DNA of 59,341 nucleotides from Akkermansia sp. (GCA_017398355.1 JAFQGD010000038.1:1-59341), one strand, 5' to 3'; positions 1-8,674 are shown, counted from the first letter of the stretch. The notes: generated by a model from the sequence alone, not told the origin. Numbers and translations are program-made.

Positions 1-190
1 CCAGAGCCCAACCTACACGCCCGGCCAGAACCAAACTGCCACCTTGCTCATGCCTGAGCGCCAACTCCTCATCCATGAACGTGAACTTCTTCAGGGTCGC
101 GCTGATGATGTCTCGGCGGGAGTAGGTTACACCATTGGAGAGCACCTCCAAGATGGGGCGCAGGAAGGTCTGGAAATTCGGAACGTTCAT
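1..190 (-). CDS. Mrr-type restriction endonuclease, N-terminal part (cut by window edge)
   Basis: Reading leftwards from the ATG at 188-190, the frame is open to base 1 and gives 63 residues beginning MNVPNFQTFLRPILEVLSNG and ending with GRVGWAL. The order P-x-F-Q-x-F-x-x-P-I-L-E-x-L-S-x-G, then D-E-E-L, then R-V-G-W-A is the pattern of the Mrr N-terminal (winged-helix, DNA-reading) domain found in modified-DNA-targeting type IV-like restriction enzymes. The catalytic PD-(D/E)XK domain would lie outside the window, so completeness cannot be judged. The gene sits next to degraded fragments, which suggests an accessory region. Confidence 0.72.
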   Translation of the reverse strand, partial: MNVPNFQTFLRPILEVLSNGVTYSRRDIISATLKKFTFMDEELALRHEQGGSLVLAGRVGWAL

Positions 191-193
191 AAT

Positions 194-210
194 GCGTAAG
201 TGTCTTACGC
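194..210. promoter_or_regulatory. Perfect inverted repeat before the Mrr-like gene (operator-like)
   Basis: GCGTAAG-TGT-CTTACGC is a perfect 7-bp inverted repeat with a 3-nt loop, 4 nt upstream of the Mrr-like start codon. Its place between a possible minus-strand -10 region and the ATG would suit a repressor site or a small mRNA hairpin. No regulator gene is visible nearby. Confidence 0.35.
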
Positions 211-603
211 TATGCTATCACACAATACACCATTGGAGCAAACAAAAAACACATAACAGACCAACTTTCATGCGCAGGTAAGCCTGTTTTACACTCAAAG
301 CAATCCTCCGCAAGGGGAGATTCTCAGAGTAAGCCTCCGTTCGGTTGAAAAATGCTCCAGCCTCCGTTTTTTCGGAGAAAAAACTTCGGCTTGGCAAGCC
401 TTTAGGTTTGCCAAGCCAACTTTTTTATTGAGTATTGCGCCAAATCTTCGAAGAAGCGGTGGCGGAAGCGAAATAAAAAAGGGAGGCTGCCACGCTGAAG
501 CGCTTGTCACGCCATAGCTCCGAAGGAGCGACGGCGGAAGTGCGGAAGCGGGCAAACTACCGTGGCGCAATACATGCGGTAAAAGCAAAACACAGCAATG
601 CTA
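211..603. other. Gene-poor stretch with hairpins and imperfect repeats
   Basis: I see no convincing gene here. It holds a 13-mer (226-238) that also occurs inside the Mrr-like gene (128-140), a terminator-like hairpin (388-426), and two imperfect direct repeats of about 23 bp at 446-468 and 518-540 (C-T-t/c-C-G-A-A-G-pattern followed by GGCGGAAG). A minus-strand open frame of 97 codons covers the repeats, but its proline/leucine-rich product looks like a by-product of them. Confidence 0.4.
388..426 (+). terminator. Rho-independent terminator-like hairpin
   Basis: GGCTTGGCAA (388-397) pairs perfectly with TTGCCAAGCC (408-417), with a 10-nt loop that can pair further. A run of six T follows at 421-426. 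No upstream plus-strand gene is recognisable, so it may be left over from a decayed gene. Confidence 0.5.
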
Positions 604-693
604 ATGTCTGACTCTCATTTCTACTACGTTTACATTCTGCGTGATGTCGCTACCGGGAAACATCGGGTCAAGCCCAAAAATTGGGGAGTTTGA
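604..693 (+). pseudogene. GIY-YIG endonuclease remnant (N-terminal fragment)
   Basis: A 29-codon frame begins MSDSHFYYVYILRDVATGKH and then runs into a stop. The F-Y-Y-V-Y-I-L-R stretch is the typical first strand of small GIY-YIG nucleases of the UvrC-N/UPF0213 type. The expected second motif (Y-x-G) and the catalytic Arg and Glu are missing, so this is a truncated relic rather than a working gene. Confidence 0.5.
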
Positions 694-736
694 AATCACC
701 TAAACTTGTCACAACCCAAATGCGTTTGCCCTGCGG

Positions 737-850
737 TTATTGTGAGGGACACACAAAAAGGGTTCTCATGCCAAGAATATCCATCGCATTGACATCGATA
801 CCGCCATGTTTTAAAAAGTCAGAGAGGTATCTTTTAGCGCACAGCAAAAG
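737..850 (-). pseudogene. Ankyrin-like remnant in frame behind the 203-residue membrane protein
   Basis: The minus-strand frame that ends at the TAG of the next gene (851-853) stays open for 37 more codons. It reads ...RYLSDFLKHGGIDVNAMDI... followed by LGMRTLF. The G-G-I-D-V-N-A-x-D-x-x-G pattern matches the loop and first helix of an ankyrin repeat, and resembles the repeats of the intact ankyrin gene at 40565. It may be the lost C-terminus of the upstream gene or an unrelated relic. Confidence 0.4.
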
Positions 851-1462
851 CTACTTGGGAAACACGGTTCTGAAGAAAGCTAGGATTAGGCGGATGATAG
901 CATAAGCAAGCGCCCCGAAGAGAAGCAAAAAAGGGGTGAGGATAAGGACAACCAGCCCTACCGAGGCCCACAAAAACAAGCAGACAAAGTAGCGGGGGTA
1001 ATGCGCTTTTACCGTATCCCAGGCCATCCGGGATGAGAACAAGCCTCCTTTGTTGCGGCTGTAATCCCGCACCAGCACCAAGCCATTGCCGCATTCCACA
1101 TAATCCATCGATCCATGCCCATACCATGAACCATAGCGATAAGGGCCGGGTAATTCATAGCGGTGCAAGAGTTCATCCATTGGATAGTAGCAAGAGGTGC
1201 TTTTCTCTTCGTGAAAATGCGCAAGATTCTGAGCTGAGGGGCGCACAATAAAAACACGTGCATACACCCCCTTCTCCCGGTTCGCCGGGTTATCCCAACT
1301 CATACGGCTTTTGATGATTTCCTCCGGTGCTCCCCAGTCTTCATAGTTCCAATCGCGGGCCGGCATCAGATAATAGGCAGGCAGCCCGGCCACCAGCATC
1401 AGCCAGAGGATGAGCAAGCCCTTGCAGATGCGCTGCCCGGTACTTTTGTGTTTAGGTGTCAT
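851..1462 (-). CDS. Small membrane protein of unknown function
   Basis: 203 residues. One hydrophobic segment lies near residues 15-35 and a long hydrophobic hairpin near 155-195, with a hydrophilic Tyr/Trp-rich central region that includes a Y-R-Y-G-S-W-Y-G-H-G-S-M-D-Y stretch. I do not recognise the family. The ATG overlaps the stop of the upstream gene (ATGA at 1459-1462), so the two are translationally coupled. An ankyrin-like stretch follows in frame after its TAG stop, so this protein could be a shortened version of a longer ancestor. Confidence 0.7.
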   Translation of the reverse strand: MTPKHKSTGQRICKGLLILWLMLVAGLPAYYLMPARDWNYEDWGAPEEIIKSRMSWDNPANREKGVYARVFIVRPSAQNLAHFHEEKSTSCYYPMDELLHRYELPGPYRYGSWYGHGSMDYVECGNGLVLVRDYSRNKGGLFSSRMAWDTVKAHYPRYFVCLFLWASVGLVVLILTPFLLLFGALAYAIIRLILAFFRTVFPK

Positions 1463-2448
1463 TGCTCAGTGGATTCGGGGGCGGAGCGGCGCTCTTTTTC
1501 CTCCAAAAAACGCACCACAGATGTCAGGTTGTGAGAGCGAGCATGGGTGAGCGCCACCTCCAGTTCTGCGGAGCCGCGCACAATGTGGTTGAGCATCTGC
1601 AGATCCCTGTTTTTCACCGCTTCCTGCACGCCGGCTTCAAGTTCCATCATAGGATTCTTGGCCACAAGCTCCAGAGCCAGCTCCGGGTTGCGAGCCTGTA
1701 CAGCCTGTACCAGCGCGCCGGCATCCTTCTGCGGGTTGTGCTGCACATAGACGGAGACCCCATAGATGGCTCCACCAAAGCAGAGAAGGTGCAAAAATGC
1801 CACCAAGTAACCATTCCCGGAAATAGGCTCGCGAGAAGCGGAGCGGATAGTCCCCCACACGCACCTGTTGAGCAAACCGATACCCAGTATGGTAATCAGC
1901 ATGTTGATGAGGCCGGATTTATCCCCCTCCTTCTTGCGTCCCCCGAGGACGAGCAGCAGAGTACACAGCACAAGTAAGAGCGAGAAAAGTTGGTACAGCA
2001 TATCCGCAAATATGCGAGCCAGTGTGCCGGCTACAATGGCAAAGATGCTCCGCCCCGGGTTGCAGCGGCGCACCATGAAAAAAGAATATACCAAGGGAAC
2101 AAGCACCATACCCCCGGCACACCAAAGACGCGCCCACAAATACGGCAGGAGGTCGTCTCCGCGGTAGCCCATGTAGAACAGCCAAACCACCCCCGCCCAG
2201 CATACCAAGGTAACAGGAGCCGAGAGGTAGATATCCCCCAGACCATAGTGCAGATTAATCTTGTTGGCAGTTGCTATCAAAAGCCCCACAAACCCCAGCA
2301 CGGCCAACACCAAGGCAGCCATACTCAGATGACTCAGAAACGCATGCTGCGCAAGCTCCGGCATGGGTGTTGCTTCCGTTGCTGCCATGGCCTGCCCTGC
2401 CACGCAAAACAATAGCCCCATTATCCATTTAATGTTTATTCCATTCAC
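1459..2448 (-). CDS. Polytopic membrane protein with ankyrin-like C-terminus
   Basis: Choosing the GTG at 2446-2448 gives 329 residues. The N-terminus (NGINIKWIMGLLFCVAGQAMA) is a signal peptide, about six transmembrane segments follow, and the last 90 residues are a soluble helical region with weak ankyrin-like periodicity (E-L-A-L-E-L-V, then L-Q-M-L-N-H-I-V). The GTG is preferred because a TTGACT-17-TATACT promoter ends 9 nt before it, whereas the ATG seven codons upstream would lie inside the -10. Function unknown; coupled to the 203-residue membrane protein. Confidence 0.72.
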   Translation of the reverse strand: MNGINIKWIMGLLFCVAGQAMAATEATPMPELAQHAFLSHLSMAALVLAVLGFVGLLIATANKINLHYGLGDIYLSAPVTLVCWAGVVWLFYMGYRGDDLLPYLWARLWCAGGMVLVPLVYSFFMVRRCNPGRSIFAIVAGTLARIFADMLYQLFSLLLVLCTLLLVLGGRKKEGDKSGLINMLITILGIGLLNRCVWGTIRSASREPISGNGYLVAFLHLLCFGGAIYGVSVYVQHNPQKDAGALVQAVQARNPELALELVAKNPMMELEAGVQEAVKNRDLQMLNHIVRGSAELEVALTHARSHNLTSVVRFLEEKERRSAPESTEQ

Positions 2449-2457
2449 TGCGGCAGA

Positions 2458-2486
2458 AGTATAATGCACGCTCGTTAGAGAGTCAA
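2458..2486 (-). promoter_or_regulatory. Promoter of the 2448-851 membrane-protein pair
   Basis: On the minus strand TTGACT (2481-2486) and TATACT (2458-2463) are 17 nt apart. The -10 ends 9 nt before the GTG, which predicts a leaderless or nearly leaderless mRNA. Confidence 0.65.
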
Positions 2487-2851
2487 GCCTGATAGGGTGG
2501 AAAGGCTATAGCTCCCCATCGACTCAAACGATAGAAAATCCATTCCGAATTTTATCTCTGACGCAAGTCAACCAACTTCTATAAATAATCAATGTGAAAT
2601 AAGGCTATCACATGTGTTCCAAAGTTTGAGCAAAGAGCCCGATAAATGACAATTGGGCGAACTGAAAGCCCGCGGAATTTTGGGATCGATCTGTGGCGAG
2701 CCGAAAATGAGGCTCGACTCCGGCTCGCAAAACAAAAATACAAATTTCCATTTATCGAGCTGAGAGGGGGCAAAAATGTTGTTGTTGTTTCTATCTCTTA
2801 CAAAATCTCTGGGAGACGTGTAGGGTTTAGCATAGACCTCTACTTTTTGGA
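2487..2851. other. Intergenic stretch between divergent promoters
   Basis: No supported gene. A plus-strand open frame (from 2646) continues into the FHA gene, but its composition is unlike its neighbours, its residues match nothing I know, and the FHA promoter lies inside it. A hairpin, GAGCCG-aaaatg-aGGCTC, sits near 2698-2714. Confidence 0.45.
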
Positions 2852-2880
2852 TTGCAAGTGGGCGCGGAAATTGCTAATAT
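2852..2880 (+). promoter_or_regulatory. Promoter of the FHA-domain gene
   Basis: TTGCAA (2852-2857) and TAATAT (2875-2880) are separated by exactly 17 nt. The -10 ends 8 nt before the ATG at 2889, again predicting a leaderless transcript, and this fixes the start of the FHA protein. Confidence 0.62.
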
Positions 2881-2888
2881 ATGCTGGT

Positions 2889-3512
2889 ATGGAGTACACG
2901 CCATGTGACAGCCGAATCCAGCTGGCCGAGCAAGAAAGACGTGTCCGCTCTCTGGAAGAAGAGCTTGCACAGTGTCGCGCAGCAGTCAATTTGCTGCGCG
3001 CAGAACTGGTGTCCGAGGGACTGGGCACCCCGCTGCCGGAGTTGCCGGCAGAGAAAGGAGCAAGTTCCGGCTATTTAGCTCCCATGCAGCCAGGGGATCC
3101 CCTCAGCCGCAAGTGGAAATTGGGAGAAGGCTTGGTATACGGCACATCAGCCTCCCCCCAAGCAGCAGGGGATCATCGCGCTGAAAAGCACACGCTGCGG
3201 CTCTACGGTCTATTAAGCGATGGAACACCATGGCAAGCAAGTATACCTTTCAACCAATTAGCGCAGTATGGAGGCTGCACGATTGGGCGAAGTGAGGATC
3301 TCGCCGATATCGTGCTGGCAGAGCCCGGCATCTCCCGCTGCCATGCACGCTTGGAATTGACGGATGATGGTCTTGTTGTGACAGACGAGAACTCCACCAA
3401 CGGCGTATGGGTCAATGATATAAAGCTCAATGCCTACGAGCGCCAAAGACCTTTAGAAGACGGCTCAACCTTGGTGTTGGGAAATATACTTTTAAGAACA
3501 GAATATAACTAA
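2889..3512 (+). CDS. FHA-domain protein
   Basis: 207 residues from the ATG at 2889. Residues about 10-40 form a charged coiled coil (LAEQERRVRSLEEELAQCR). A linker follows, and then a C-terminal forkhead-associated domain with its hallmarks: G-C-T-I-G-R-S, then G-I-S-R-C-H-A-R, then D-E-N-S-T-N-G-V-W-V-N. FHA domains bind phosphothreonine peptides, so it could read the output of the Ser/Thr kinases at 28241 and 55386; that link is inference only. The frame is open upstream to 2646, but a good promoter lies within that stretch. The GH95 gene begins 7 nt after the stop. Confidence 0.82.
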   Translation: MEYTPCDSRIQLAEQERRVRSLEEELAQCRAAVNLLRAELVSEGLGTPLPELPAEKGASSGYLAPMQPGDPLSRKWKLGEGLVYGTSASPQAAGDHRAEKHTLRLYGLLSDGTPWQASIPFNQLAQYGGCTIGRSEDLADIVLAEPGISRCHARLELTDDGLVVTDENSTNGVWVNDIKLNAYERQRPLEDGSTLVLGNILLRTEYN

Positions 3513-3519
3513 GCATACA

Positions 3520-6000
3520 ATGATAACACGCGTATTCATCAGCACACTTGTAAGCTGCCTCTGTGTTGCCACCGCCACAGAATCAACGGCGAACACCAGT
3601 ACCCTCTGGTACAGCCAACCGGCAATCATCGTTGAAAAGGCGCTTCCTTGGGCCGCCCAAGACGCGCCAAAGGACAACCTGCCCGGCAAACCGGCCAAAA
3701 ACGGCAAAGGGCAGCAAACCAACGACCCTTGGGAATCCCAAACATTGCCCATAGGCAATGGGCGCATAGGTGGAACCGTATACGGTGGCGATCAGTTGGA
3801 TTGCATCAACCTCAACGAAGTAAGCTTGTGGTCCGGCGGGCCTAACTTACCTAAAAACGGATTCAACTACGTCTACGGCCCCACAGCCGGAAAAGAGGAT
3901 TTTGGCAGCTACCAGCCCTTTGGCAATCTCTACATCCAATTTAGCCTACCGGAGAAGGGAGTGGAACACTACCGGCGCCAACTGGATTTGAAAGAGGGCG
4001 TACACAGCACAACTTTCACATGTGACGGTGTAGAGCACAAGCGCATAAGCTTTGTAAGCGAGCCGGATGATGTCATGGTATACAGCGCCGGTGCAAGCAC
4101 ACCGGGCAATGTGTCTGCCAAAATAGCACTCACTCCCTATCACAGTGTCAGCTACACCACAGGGCGAGATAACACCATCATCATGAGTGGCAAGCTCAAG
4201 AATGGACAGCTTTTTGAGGGGCGCATCATTGTGCGCCACAAAGGGGGCACATCCAAGGTGATTAACCCGGGCAAAAAAGAACTCAAAATCACCTACACTC
4301 AGCCGAAAATCACAGACCGCATGCAGCCTGTGATAAACCCCACAGGCATACCATATATCGAGGTGAAGGACGCTGATTCCATGGATATCATCATCGCTAT
4401 GGCCACCAACTACAAGCAAAGCTACGCTGCTCAGTGGGTGGGCAAAAATCCTGCCAAATGCAACACCACAACGATGTTATCATCTAGCAAAAAGTGTACT
4501 GAGCAACTCCTTCATCGGCATATTCAAAACTACCAATCGCTCTACAACCGATTGGACATACAACTGGGCAGTGCCGGCAAGGAAGTAGAAGCCTTGCCAA
4601 CGGATGAACGCATTGCTCGCTACAAGCAAACCAAGGATGACCCCGGCTTAGAAGCCCTCATTTACCAATACGGGCGCTATGTTCTCATCAGCGGTTCGCG
4701 CCCGGGCAATTTGCCGGTGAACCTGCAAGGCATTTGGAACAACAAGGTACACGCCCCTTGGGCCAGCGATTACCACAACAACATCAACCTGCAAATGTGT
4801 TACTGGGGCGCAGAAGTAGGCAACCTCTCCGAGTGCCACAGACCATTGCTGCAATTCATCAACAGCATGCGCCAACCCTTGCACGAGATGACCTGCAAAC
4901 AATTTGGCAAGAAAGTGCGGGGATGGACCACCCGCATCTCCCAAAACCCATGGGGCGGCGGTGGCTGGAAAAAGTGGAATCCGCCCGTCAATGCTTGGTA
5001 TGCCTTACACCTGTGGGATCACTACCAATACACCGGCGATACCCATTACCTGCGCAAAACGGCCTACCCCATTCTCAAGGAAATCTGCCAATTCTGGGAA
5101 GATGAGTTGAAGGAAATCGGAGCCCAAGGAAAAGGACTCAAGACCCAGCTGGACGAAAAATCCCCCATTTTAGATTTGAAAGTGGAAGAGCACCCCGAGC
5201 TGGCAGAAATAAAGGAAGGCACGCTGGTGTGCCCCATGGGATGGTCCCACGAATGGGGCCCCCTGGAAGATGGCTGCGCCCACGACCAACAGCTCGTATG
5301 GGAGCTCTTCGAAAACACAATTACCGCCGCCCGTATCCTCAACGTGGATGAAGCTTGGGCCTCCCAGCTTGCGGAAAAACAAAAGCGCTTGGCCGGCAAC
5401 CGCATCGGCTCCGGTGGCTACTTACAGGAATGGATTGTGGACCGCCCCAACATGCTGAAGGGCCAACGCCACACCTCCCACCTCATCGGGGTTTACCCCG
5501 GCACCTCCATCTCCTTGGCAAAAACCCCGGAGATTGCCAAAGCTGCCATGAAGAGCTTGGAGCTGCGTGGCTTGAGCGCAGACAACCGCCGCAGCTGGAC
5601 CTGGCCGTGGCGTACTGCCCTGTGGGCGCGATTCAAAGATGCAGATAAAGCCCACAGCATGATTCAACACTACATCTGCTACAACCTGCTGGACAACCTC
5701 TTTGGCGACCACCCGCCCATGCAAATGGATGGCACCTACGGCATGACCGGCGGTATCAGCGAGATGCTGTTGCAAAGCCACGCAGGACAAATCGAACTGT
5801 TGCCCGCCCTGCCCAATGCTTGGAAAGACGGCTATGTACACGGCATCCGCGCCCGCGGCAACATCACTGTGAGCATGGCTTGGAAAGATGGCGAAATCAC
5901 CTCCTACACCCTGACCACCACCACCCCCAATCCAAAACCCGTCACCGTTGTCGTCAACGGCGTGGCCAAAGAGGTAACCCCCACGGTGGTGCAGAAGTAA
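3520..6000 (+). CDS. Secreted GH95 alpha-L-fucosidase
   Basis: 826 residues with a signal peptide (about 1-22, MITRVFISTLVSCLCVATAT). It matches glycoside hydrolase family 95, inverting enzymes that release alpha-1,2-linked fucose from host glycans and milk oligosaccharides. Family marks are the N-terminal LPIGNGRIGG, the active-site stretch HAPWASDYHNNINLQMCYWG (Asn421 and Asn423 align with the family's base-assisting asparagines), an acidic site near WSHEWGPLEDG (Glu578), and MDGTYGMTGGISEMLLQSH (Asp737). Length is normal. It follows the FHA gene closely and may be cotranscribed, and it ends in a terminator before aspS. With the GH16 enzyme at 18497 it suggests mucin-type glycan foraging. 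Confidence 0.93.
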   Translation: MITRVFISTLVSCLCVATATESTANTSTLWYSQPAIIVEKALPWAAQDAPKDNLPGKPAKNGKGQQTNDPWESQTLPIGNGRIGGTVYGGDQLDCINLNEVSLWSGGPNLPKNGFNYVYGPTAGKEDFGSYQPFGNLYIQFSLPEKGVEHYRRQLDLKEGVHSTTFTCDGVEHKRISFVSEPDDVMVYSAGASTPGNVSAKIALTPYHSVSYTTGRDNTIIMSGKLKNGQLFEGRIIVRHKGGTSKVINPGKKELKITYTQPKITDRMQPVINPTGIPYIEVKDADSMDIIIAMATNYKQSYAAQWVGKNPAKCNTTTMLSSSKKCTEQLLHRHIQNYQSLYNRLDIQLGSAGKEVEALPTDERIARYKQTKDDPGLEALIYQYGRYVLISGSRPGNLPVNLQGIWNNKVHAPWASDYHNNINLQMCYWGAEVGNLSECHRPLLQFINSMRQPLHEMTCKQFGKKVRGWTTRISQNPWGGGGWKKWNPPVNAWYALHLWDHYQYTGDTHYLRKTAYPILKEICQFWEDELKEIGAQGKGLKTQLDEKSPILDLKVEEHPELAEIKEGTLVCPMGWSHEWGPLEDGCAHDQQLVWELFENTITAARILNVDEAWASQLAEKQKRLAGNRIGSGGYLQEWIVDRPNMLKGQRHTSHLIGVYPGTSISLAKTPEIAKAAMKSLELRGLSADNRRSWTWPWRTALWARFKDADKAHSMIQHYICYNLLDNLFGDHPPMQMDGTYGMTGGISEMLLQSHAGQIELLPALPNAWKDGYVHGIRARGNITVSMAWKDGEITSYTLTTTTPNPKPVTVVVNGVAKEVTPTVVQK

Positions 6001-6026
6001 TTCCTACACAAACACATTTCTCCCAC

Positions 6027-6070
6027 CCGCTCCCGCGCACCATTCCGGCTGCCGGGAGCGGTCTTTCTTT
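6027..6070 (+). terminator. Terminator after the GH95 gene
   Basis: CCGCTCCCG (6027-6035) pairs with CGGGAGCGG (6053-6061) and is followed by a pyrimidine tract rich in T (tctttctttt). It lies between the fucosidase stop and the aspS promoter. Confidence 0.65.
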
Positions 6071-6094
6071 TGCGTGCATAAGCGTAAATTTGGC

Positions 6095-6122
6095 TTGACA
6101 ATCAATCTCTGAGGCGTACAAT
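6095..6122 (+). promoter_or_regulatory. aspS promoter
   Basis: TTGACA (6095-6100), a 16-nt spacer and TACAAT (6117-6122). Unlike many promoters here it leaves a leader of about 50 nt before the aspS ATG at 6182. Confidence 0.68.
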
Positions 6123-6181
6123 TTGCGCCGCTTTCTCTGTGCCGGAACGGCACCTGGACTTTTTTATACAAATCTACAACC

Positions 6182-8032
6182 ATGAACAGTTATCGTACCC
6201 ATACGTGTGATGCGCTGCGCCCGGCAGATGTGGGCAGTGATGTGACCCTTGTCGGTTGGGTGGACACCGTGCGAGACCACGGCGGCGTGATTTTCATCGA
6301 CCTCCGCGACCGAGCCGGCAAAACCCAGGTCGTTTTCCACCCGGAGAATAATGCTGAATTGGCCGCAGAGGCAGAATCCCTTCGCGTAGAATCCGTCATC
6401 CAAGTGAGCGGCAAAGTGGTACACCGTCTGAAGACGGATGAGGTAGATGCCACCAACCCGGATCTGGCCACCGGTGAGATTGAGGTAGAGGCCTCTGCCA
6501 TGAAGGTGCTCAACCGTGCCGCCGTGCTTCCCTTCCAGTTGGACCGCAACATCTCCAACGAGGATATCCGCATGAAGTACCGCTTCCTCGACCTGCGCCG
6601 CCCCAACATGCAGCGCAACATGATTTTGCGCCACCGCATCACCAAAGCCATGCGTGACTACTTGGACGAGCAGGCATTCTTGGAAATTGAGACCCCCATC
6701 CTCTCCAAGAGCACCCCGGAAGGCGCCCGCGACTTCTTGGTACCCAGCCGCTTGGCTCCCGGTTGCTTCTATGCTCTGCCCCAAGCACCCCAGCAGTACA
6801 AACAGCTGCTCATGGTTGCCGGCATGGAGCGTTACTTCCAGGTGGCTCGCTGCTTCCGCGATGAAGACTTGCGCGCCGACCGCCAGCCGGAATTCACCCA
6901 GATTGATATTGAGGCCTCCTTCATCACCCCGGAGGACGTGTACAAGTGGATTGAAGAAATGCTCCAGCGCGTGTTCAAGGAATCCGTGGGGCGCGACATC
7001 TCCATCCCCTTCCCCCGCATGACTTGGCACGATGCCATGGATCAGTACGGCTCCGACAAGCCCGAGCGCCGCTTCGAAATGAAGCTCACCGACTGCTCCG
7101 ATATTTTCGCCACCAGTGATTTCCGCGTCTTCTCCGGCGCAATCGCCAACGGCGGCGTGGTCAAGGCTATCAACGCCAAGAACTTCTCCCCCTCCGTGGG
7201 CCAGATTGACTCCCTGACCCAGACTGCCGTAGAGGCCGGTGCCAAGGGCTTGGCCTACATCAAAGTGCGCGATGTCAATGAGCGCGACGGCTGGAAGAGC
7301 CCCATCACCAAGCGTCTCACCGATGCTGAGATTGAAGCTCTGAAGCAGCGCCTGAACATTGAGAGCGGTGACTGCATCTTCTTTGCAGCCGGCCCGTGGG
7401 AAGAAAGCTGCACCATCCTTGGCCGCGTGCGTCTGGAATGCGCCGAATACATGGAGCTACTCAAGGGCAACACCGATGTGGATCTCTTCTGGGTCACCCG
7501 CTTCCCGCTCTTCGGTTGGGATGCCGAGGAACAGCGCTTCTGCGCTATTCACCACCCCTTCACCCGCCCCGTCCCCGAAGACGTGGACAAGGTGCTGCGC
7601 GGTGAAATCTCCACCGACCTCTGCGCCGAGGCCTACGACATCATCTTCAACGGCAACGAACTGGGCGGCGGCTCCATCCGTATCCATGAAAAAGACCTCC
7701 AGGATGCCACCTTCCGCGCCTTGGGGTTGGATGACGCCACCATCCAAGAACAGTTCGGCCACATTCTCAGCGCATTCTCCTTCGGCGCACCGCCCCACGG
7801 TGGTCTCGCCTTGGGTCTGGACCGCGTGGTCATGCTTATTGCCGGTTGCGATTCTATCCGCGAGGTGATGGCCTTCCCGAAGAACAACCGCGGCGCGGAC
7901 CTCATGAGCGAATCCCCCGCCCCGGCCGAGCCCAACCAGCTGCGCGACATTCACATCCAAGTCAAGTTGCCGGAGAAGCTCCGCCAGAAGCTGGAGGCTG
8001 AAAAGGCTGCCGCTGCTGAGCAGCAGGGCTAA
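6182..8032 (+). CDS. aspS: Aspartyl-tRNA synthetase
   Basis: 616 residues, bacterial-type AspRS, which charges tRNA-Asp in the cytoplasm. It has the N-terminal OB-fold anticodon-binding domain (about 1-110, VTLVGWVDTVRDHGGVIFIDLRDR), class II motif 2 (CFRDEDLRADRQPEFTQIDIE), the bacterial GAD insertion (about 290-420) and motif 3 (GGLALGLDRVVMLI). Length is normal for the family with a short Ala/Glu-rich tail. It is a single gene with its own promoter and a strong terminator. Confidence 0.97.
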   Translation: MNSYRTHTCDALRPADVGSDVTLVGWVDTVRDHGGVIFIDLRDRAGKTQVVFHPENNAELAAEAESLRVESVIQVSGKVVHRLKTDEVDATNPDLATGEIEVEASAMKVLNRAAVLPFQLDRNISNEDIRMKYRFLDLRRPNMQRNMILRHRITKAMRDYLDEQAFLEIETPILSKSTPEGARDFLVPSRLAPGCFYALPQAPQQYKQLLMVAGMERYFQVARCFRDEDLRADRQPEFTQIDIEASFITPEDVYKWIEEMLQRVFKESVGRDISIPFPRMTWHDAMDQYGSDKPERRFEMKLTDCSDIFATSDFRVFSGAIANGGVVKAINAKNFSPSVGQIDSLTQTAVEAGAKGLAYIKVRDVNERDGWKSPITKRLTDAEIEALKQRLNIESGDCIFFAAGPWEESCTILGRVRLECAEYMELLKGNTDVDLFWVTRFPLFGWDAEEQRFCAIHHPFTRPVPEDVDKVLRGEISTDLCAEAYDIIFNGNELGGGSIRIHEKDLQDATFRALGLDDATIQEQFGHILSAFSFGAPPHGGLALGLDRVVMLIAGCDSIREVMAFPKNNRGADLMSESPAPAEPNQLRDIHIQVKLPEKLRQKLEAEKAAAAEQQG

Positions 8033-8060
8033 TCCGCACCCTACGCAAGTTTATATGCAA

Positions 8061-8094
8061 GCCACAGTTGCACCCCACGCAACTGTGGCTTTTT
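8061..8094 (+). terminator. Rho-independent terminator of aspS
   Basis: GCCACAGTTG (8061-8070) pairs perfectly with CAACTGTGGC (8080-8089), and five T follow. Confidence 0.88.
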
Positions 8095-8127
8095 GTTGGC
8101 AGCAAATGAACTGTCGCAGGCATTTTC

Positions 8128-8155
8128 TTGCCTTTATGAGGAAAGATGGTAGAAT
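8128..8155 (+). promoter_or_regulatory. Promoter of the 8162-onwards operon
   Basis: TTGCCT (8128-8133), 16 nt, TAGAAT (8150-8155). Only 6 nt separate the -10 from the ATG, so the mRNA should begin at or near the start codon. Confidence 0.58.
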
Positions 8156-8161
8156 AAGCGC

Positions 8162-8674
8162 ATGAAGATGAGCTTGTACATCTACCTGCTGATGATGGCG
8201 CTGGTGCTGCCGGTGAGCGCCCAGAGCCCTGATTTGATAGATGAAGACCGCGACATGGTGCGCGTGATGCGGCATCCGGACGGGTCGCGCTCGGTATACA
8301 AGCGCCAAGCCGGCTGGCGTGGTATGCGCTGTGCCACCTACACAGCCAGCGGGCGCTTGGCGGCCATCAACGACTACACGGAAGGCCGCTACGGACAGTT
8401 GGTAGGCTGCATCATCTACGACAGCAAGCGCCAGCCCATCTACAAAGTGGCGTACGGGTATGATAGCAACGCGCGCTTGATAGAAGAGCGCATGTTCTCC
8501 CACCCGGAAGGCAAGCTGGTGCAGCGCGTCATCTACAAATATGATGCCAGCGGCAACCGTTCCAAGCCACTCATCATCTCCCTGAATGCCGGGAGTGGCG
8601 CACAAACCATTGCACCCACCCTCAATGAAGATGTGCAGAAGACCCACCGAAGCCTTCACCGCACACGCCGCTGA
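8162..8674 (+). CDS. Secreted protein of unknown function with YD/RHS-like strands
   Basis: 170 residues with a clear signal peptide (about 1-20, cleavage after PVSAQ). The mature part has repeated short strands such as YKVAYGYDSNARLIEERM and VIYKYDASGNR, the tyrosine-aspartate pattern of YD/RHS repeats. The protein is far too short to be an RHS toxin. Probably periplasmic or surface-exposed; no catalytic motif seen. It heads a run with 8704, mazG, the lipoprotein and tetR. Confidence 0.72.
   Translation: MKMSLYIYLLMMALVLPVSAQSPDLIDEDRDMVRVMRHPDGSRSVYKRQAGWRGMRCATYTASGRLAAINDYTEGRYGQLVGCIIYDSKRQPIYKVAYGYDSNARLIEERMFSHPEGKLVQRVIYKYDASGNRSKPLIISLNAGSGAQTIAPTLNEDVQKTHRSLHRTRR

Noticed and set aside
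295..588. 97-codon minus-strand frame
   Set aside because: Pro/Leu/Ser-rich product covering the imperfect repeats, with no promoter or homology sign.
2646..2888. N-terminal extension of the FHA protein by 81 residues
   Set aside because: The frame is open, but a TTGCAA-17-TAATAT promoter lies inside it and the residues match nothing; the ATG at 2889 is better supported.
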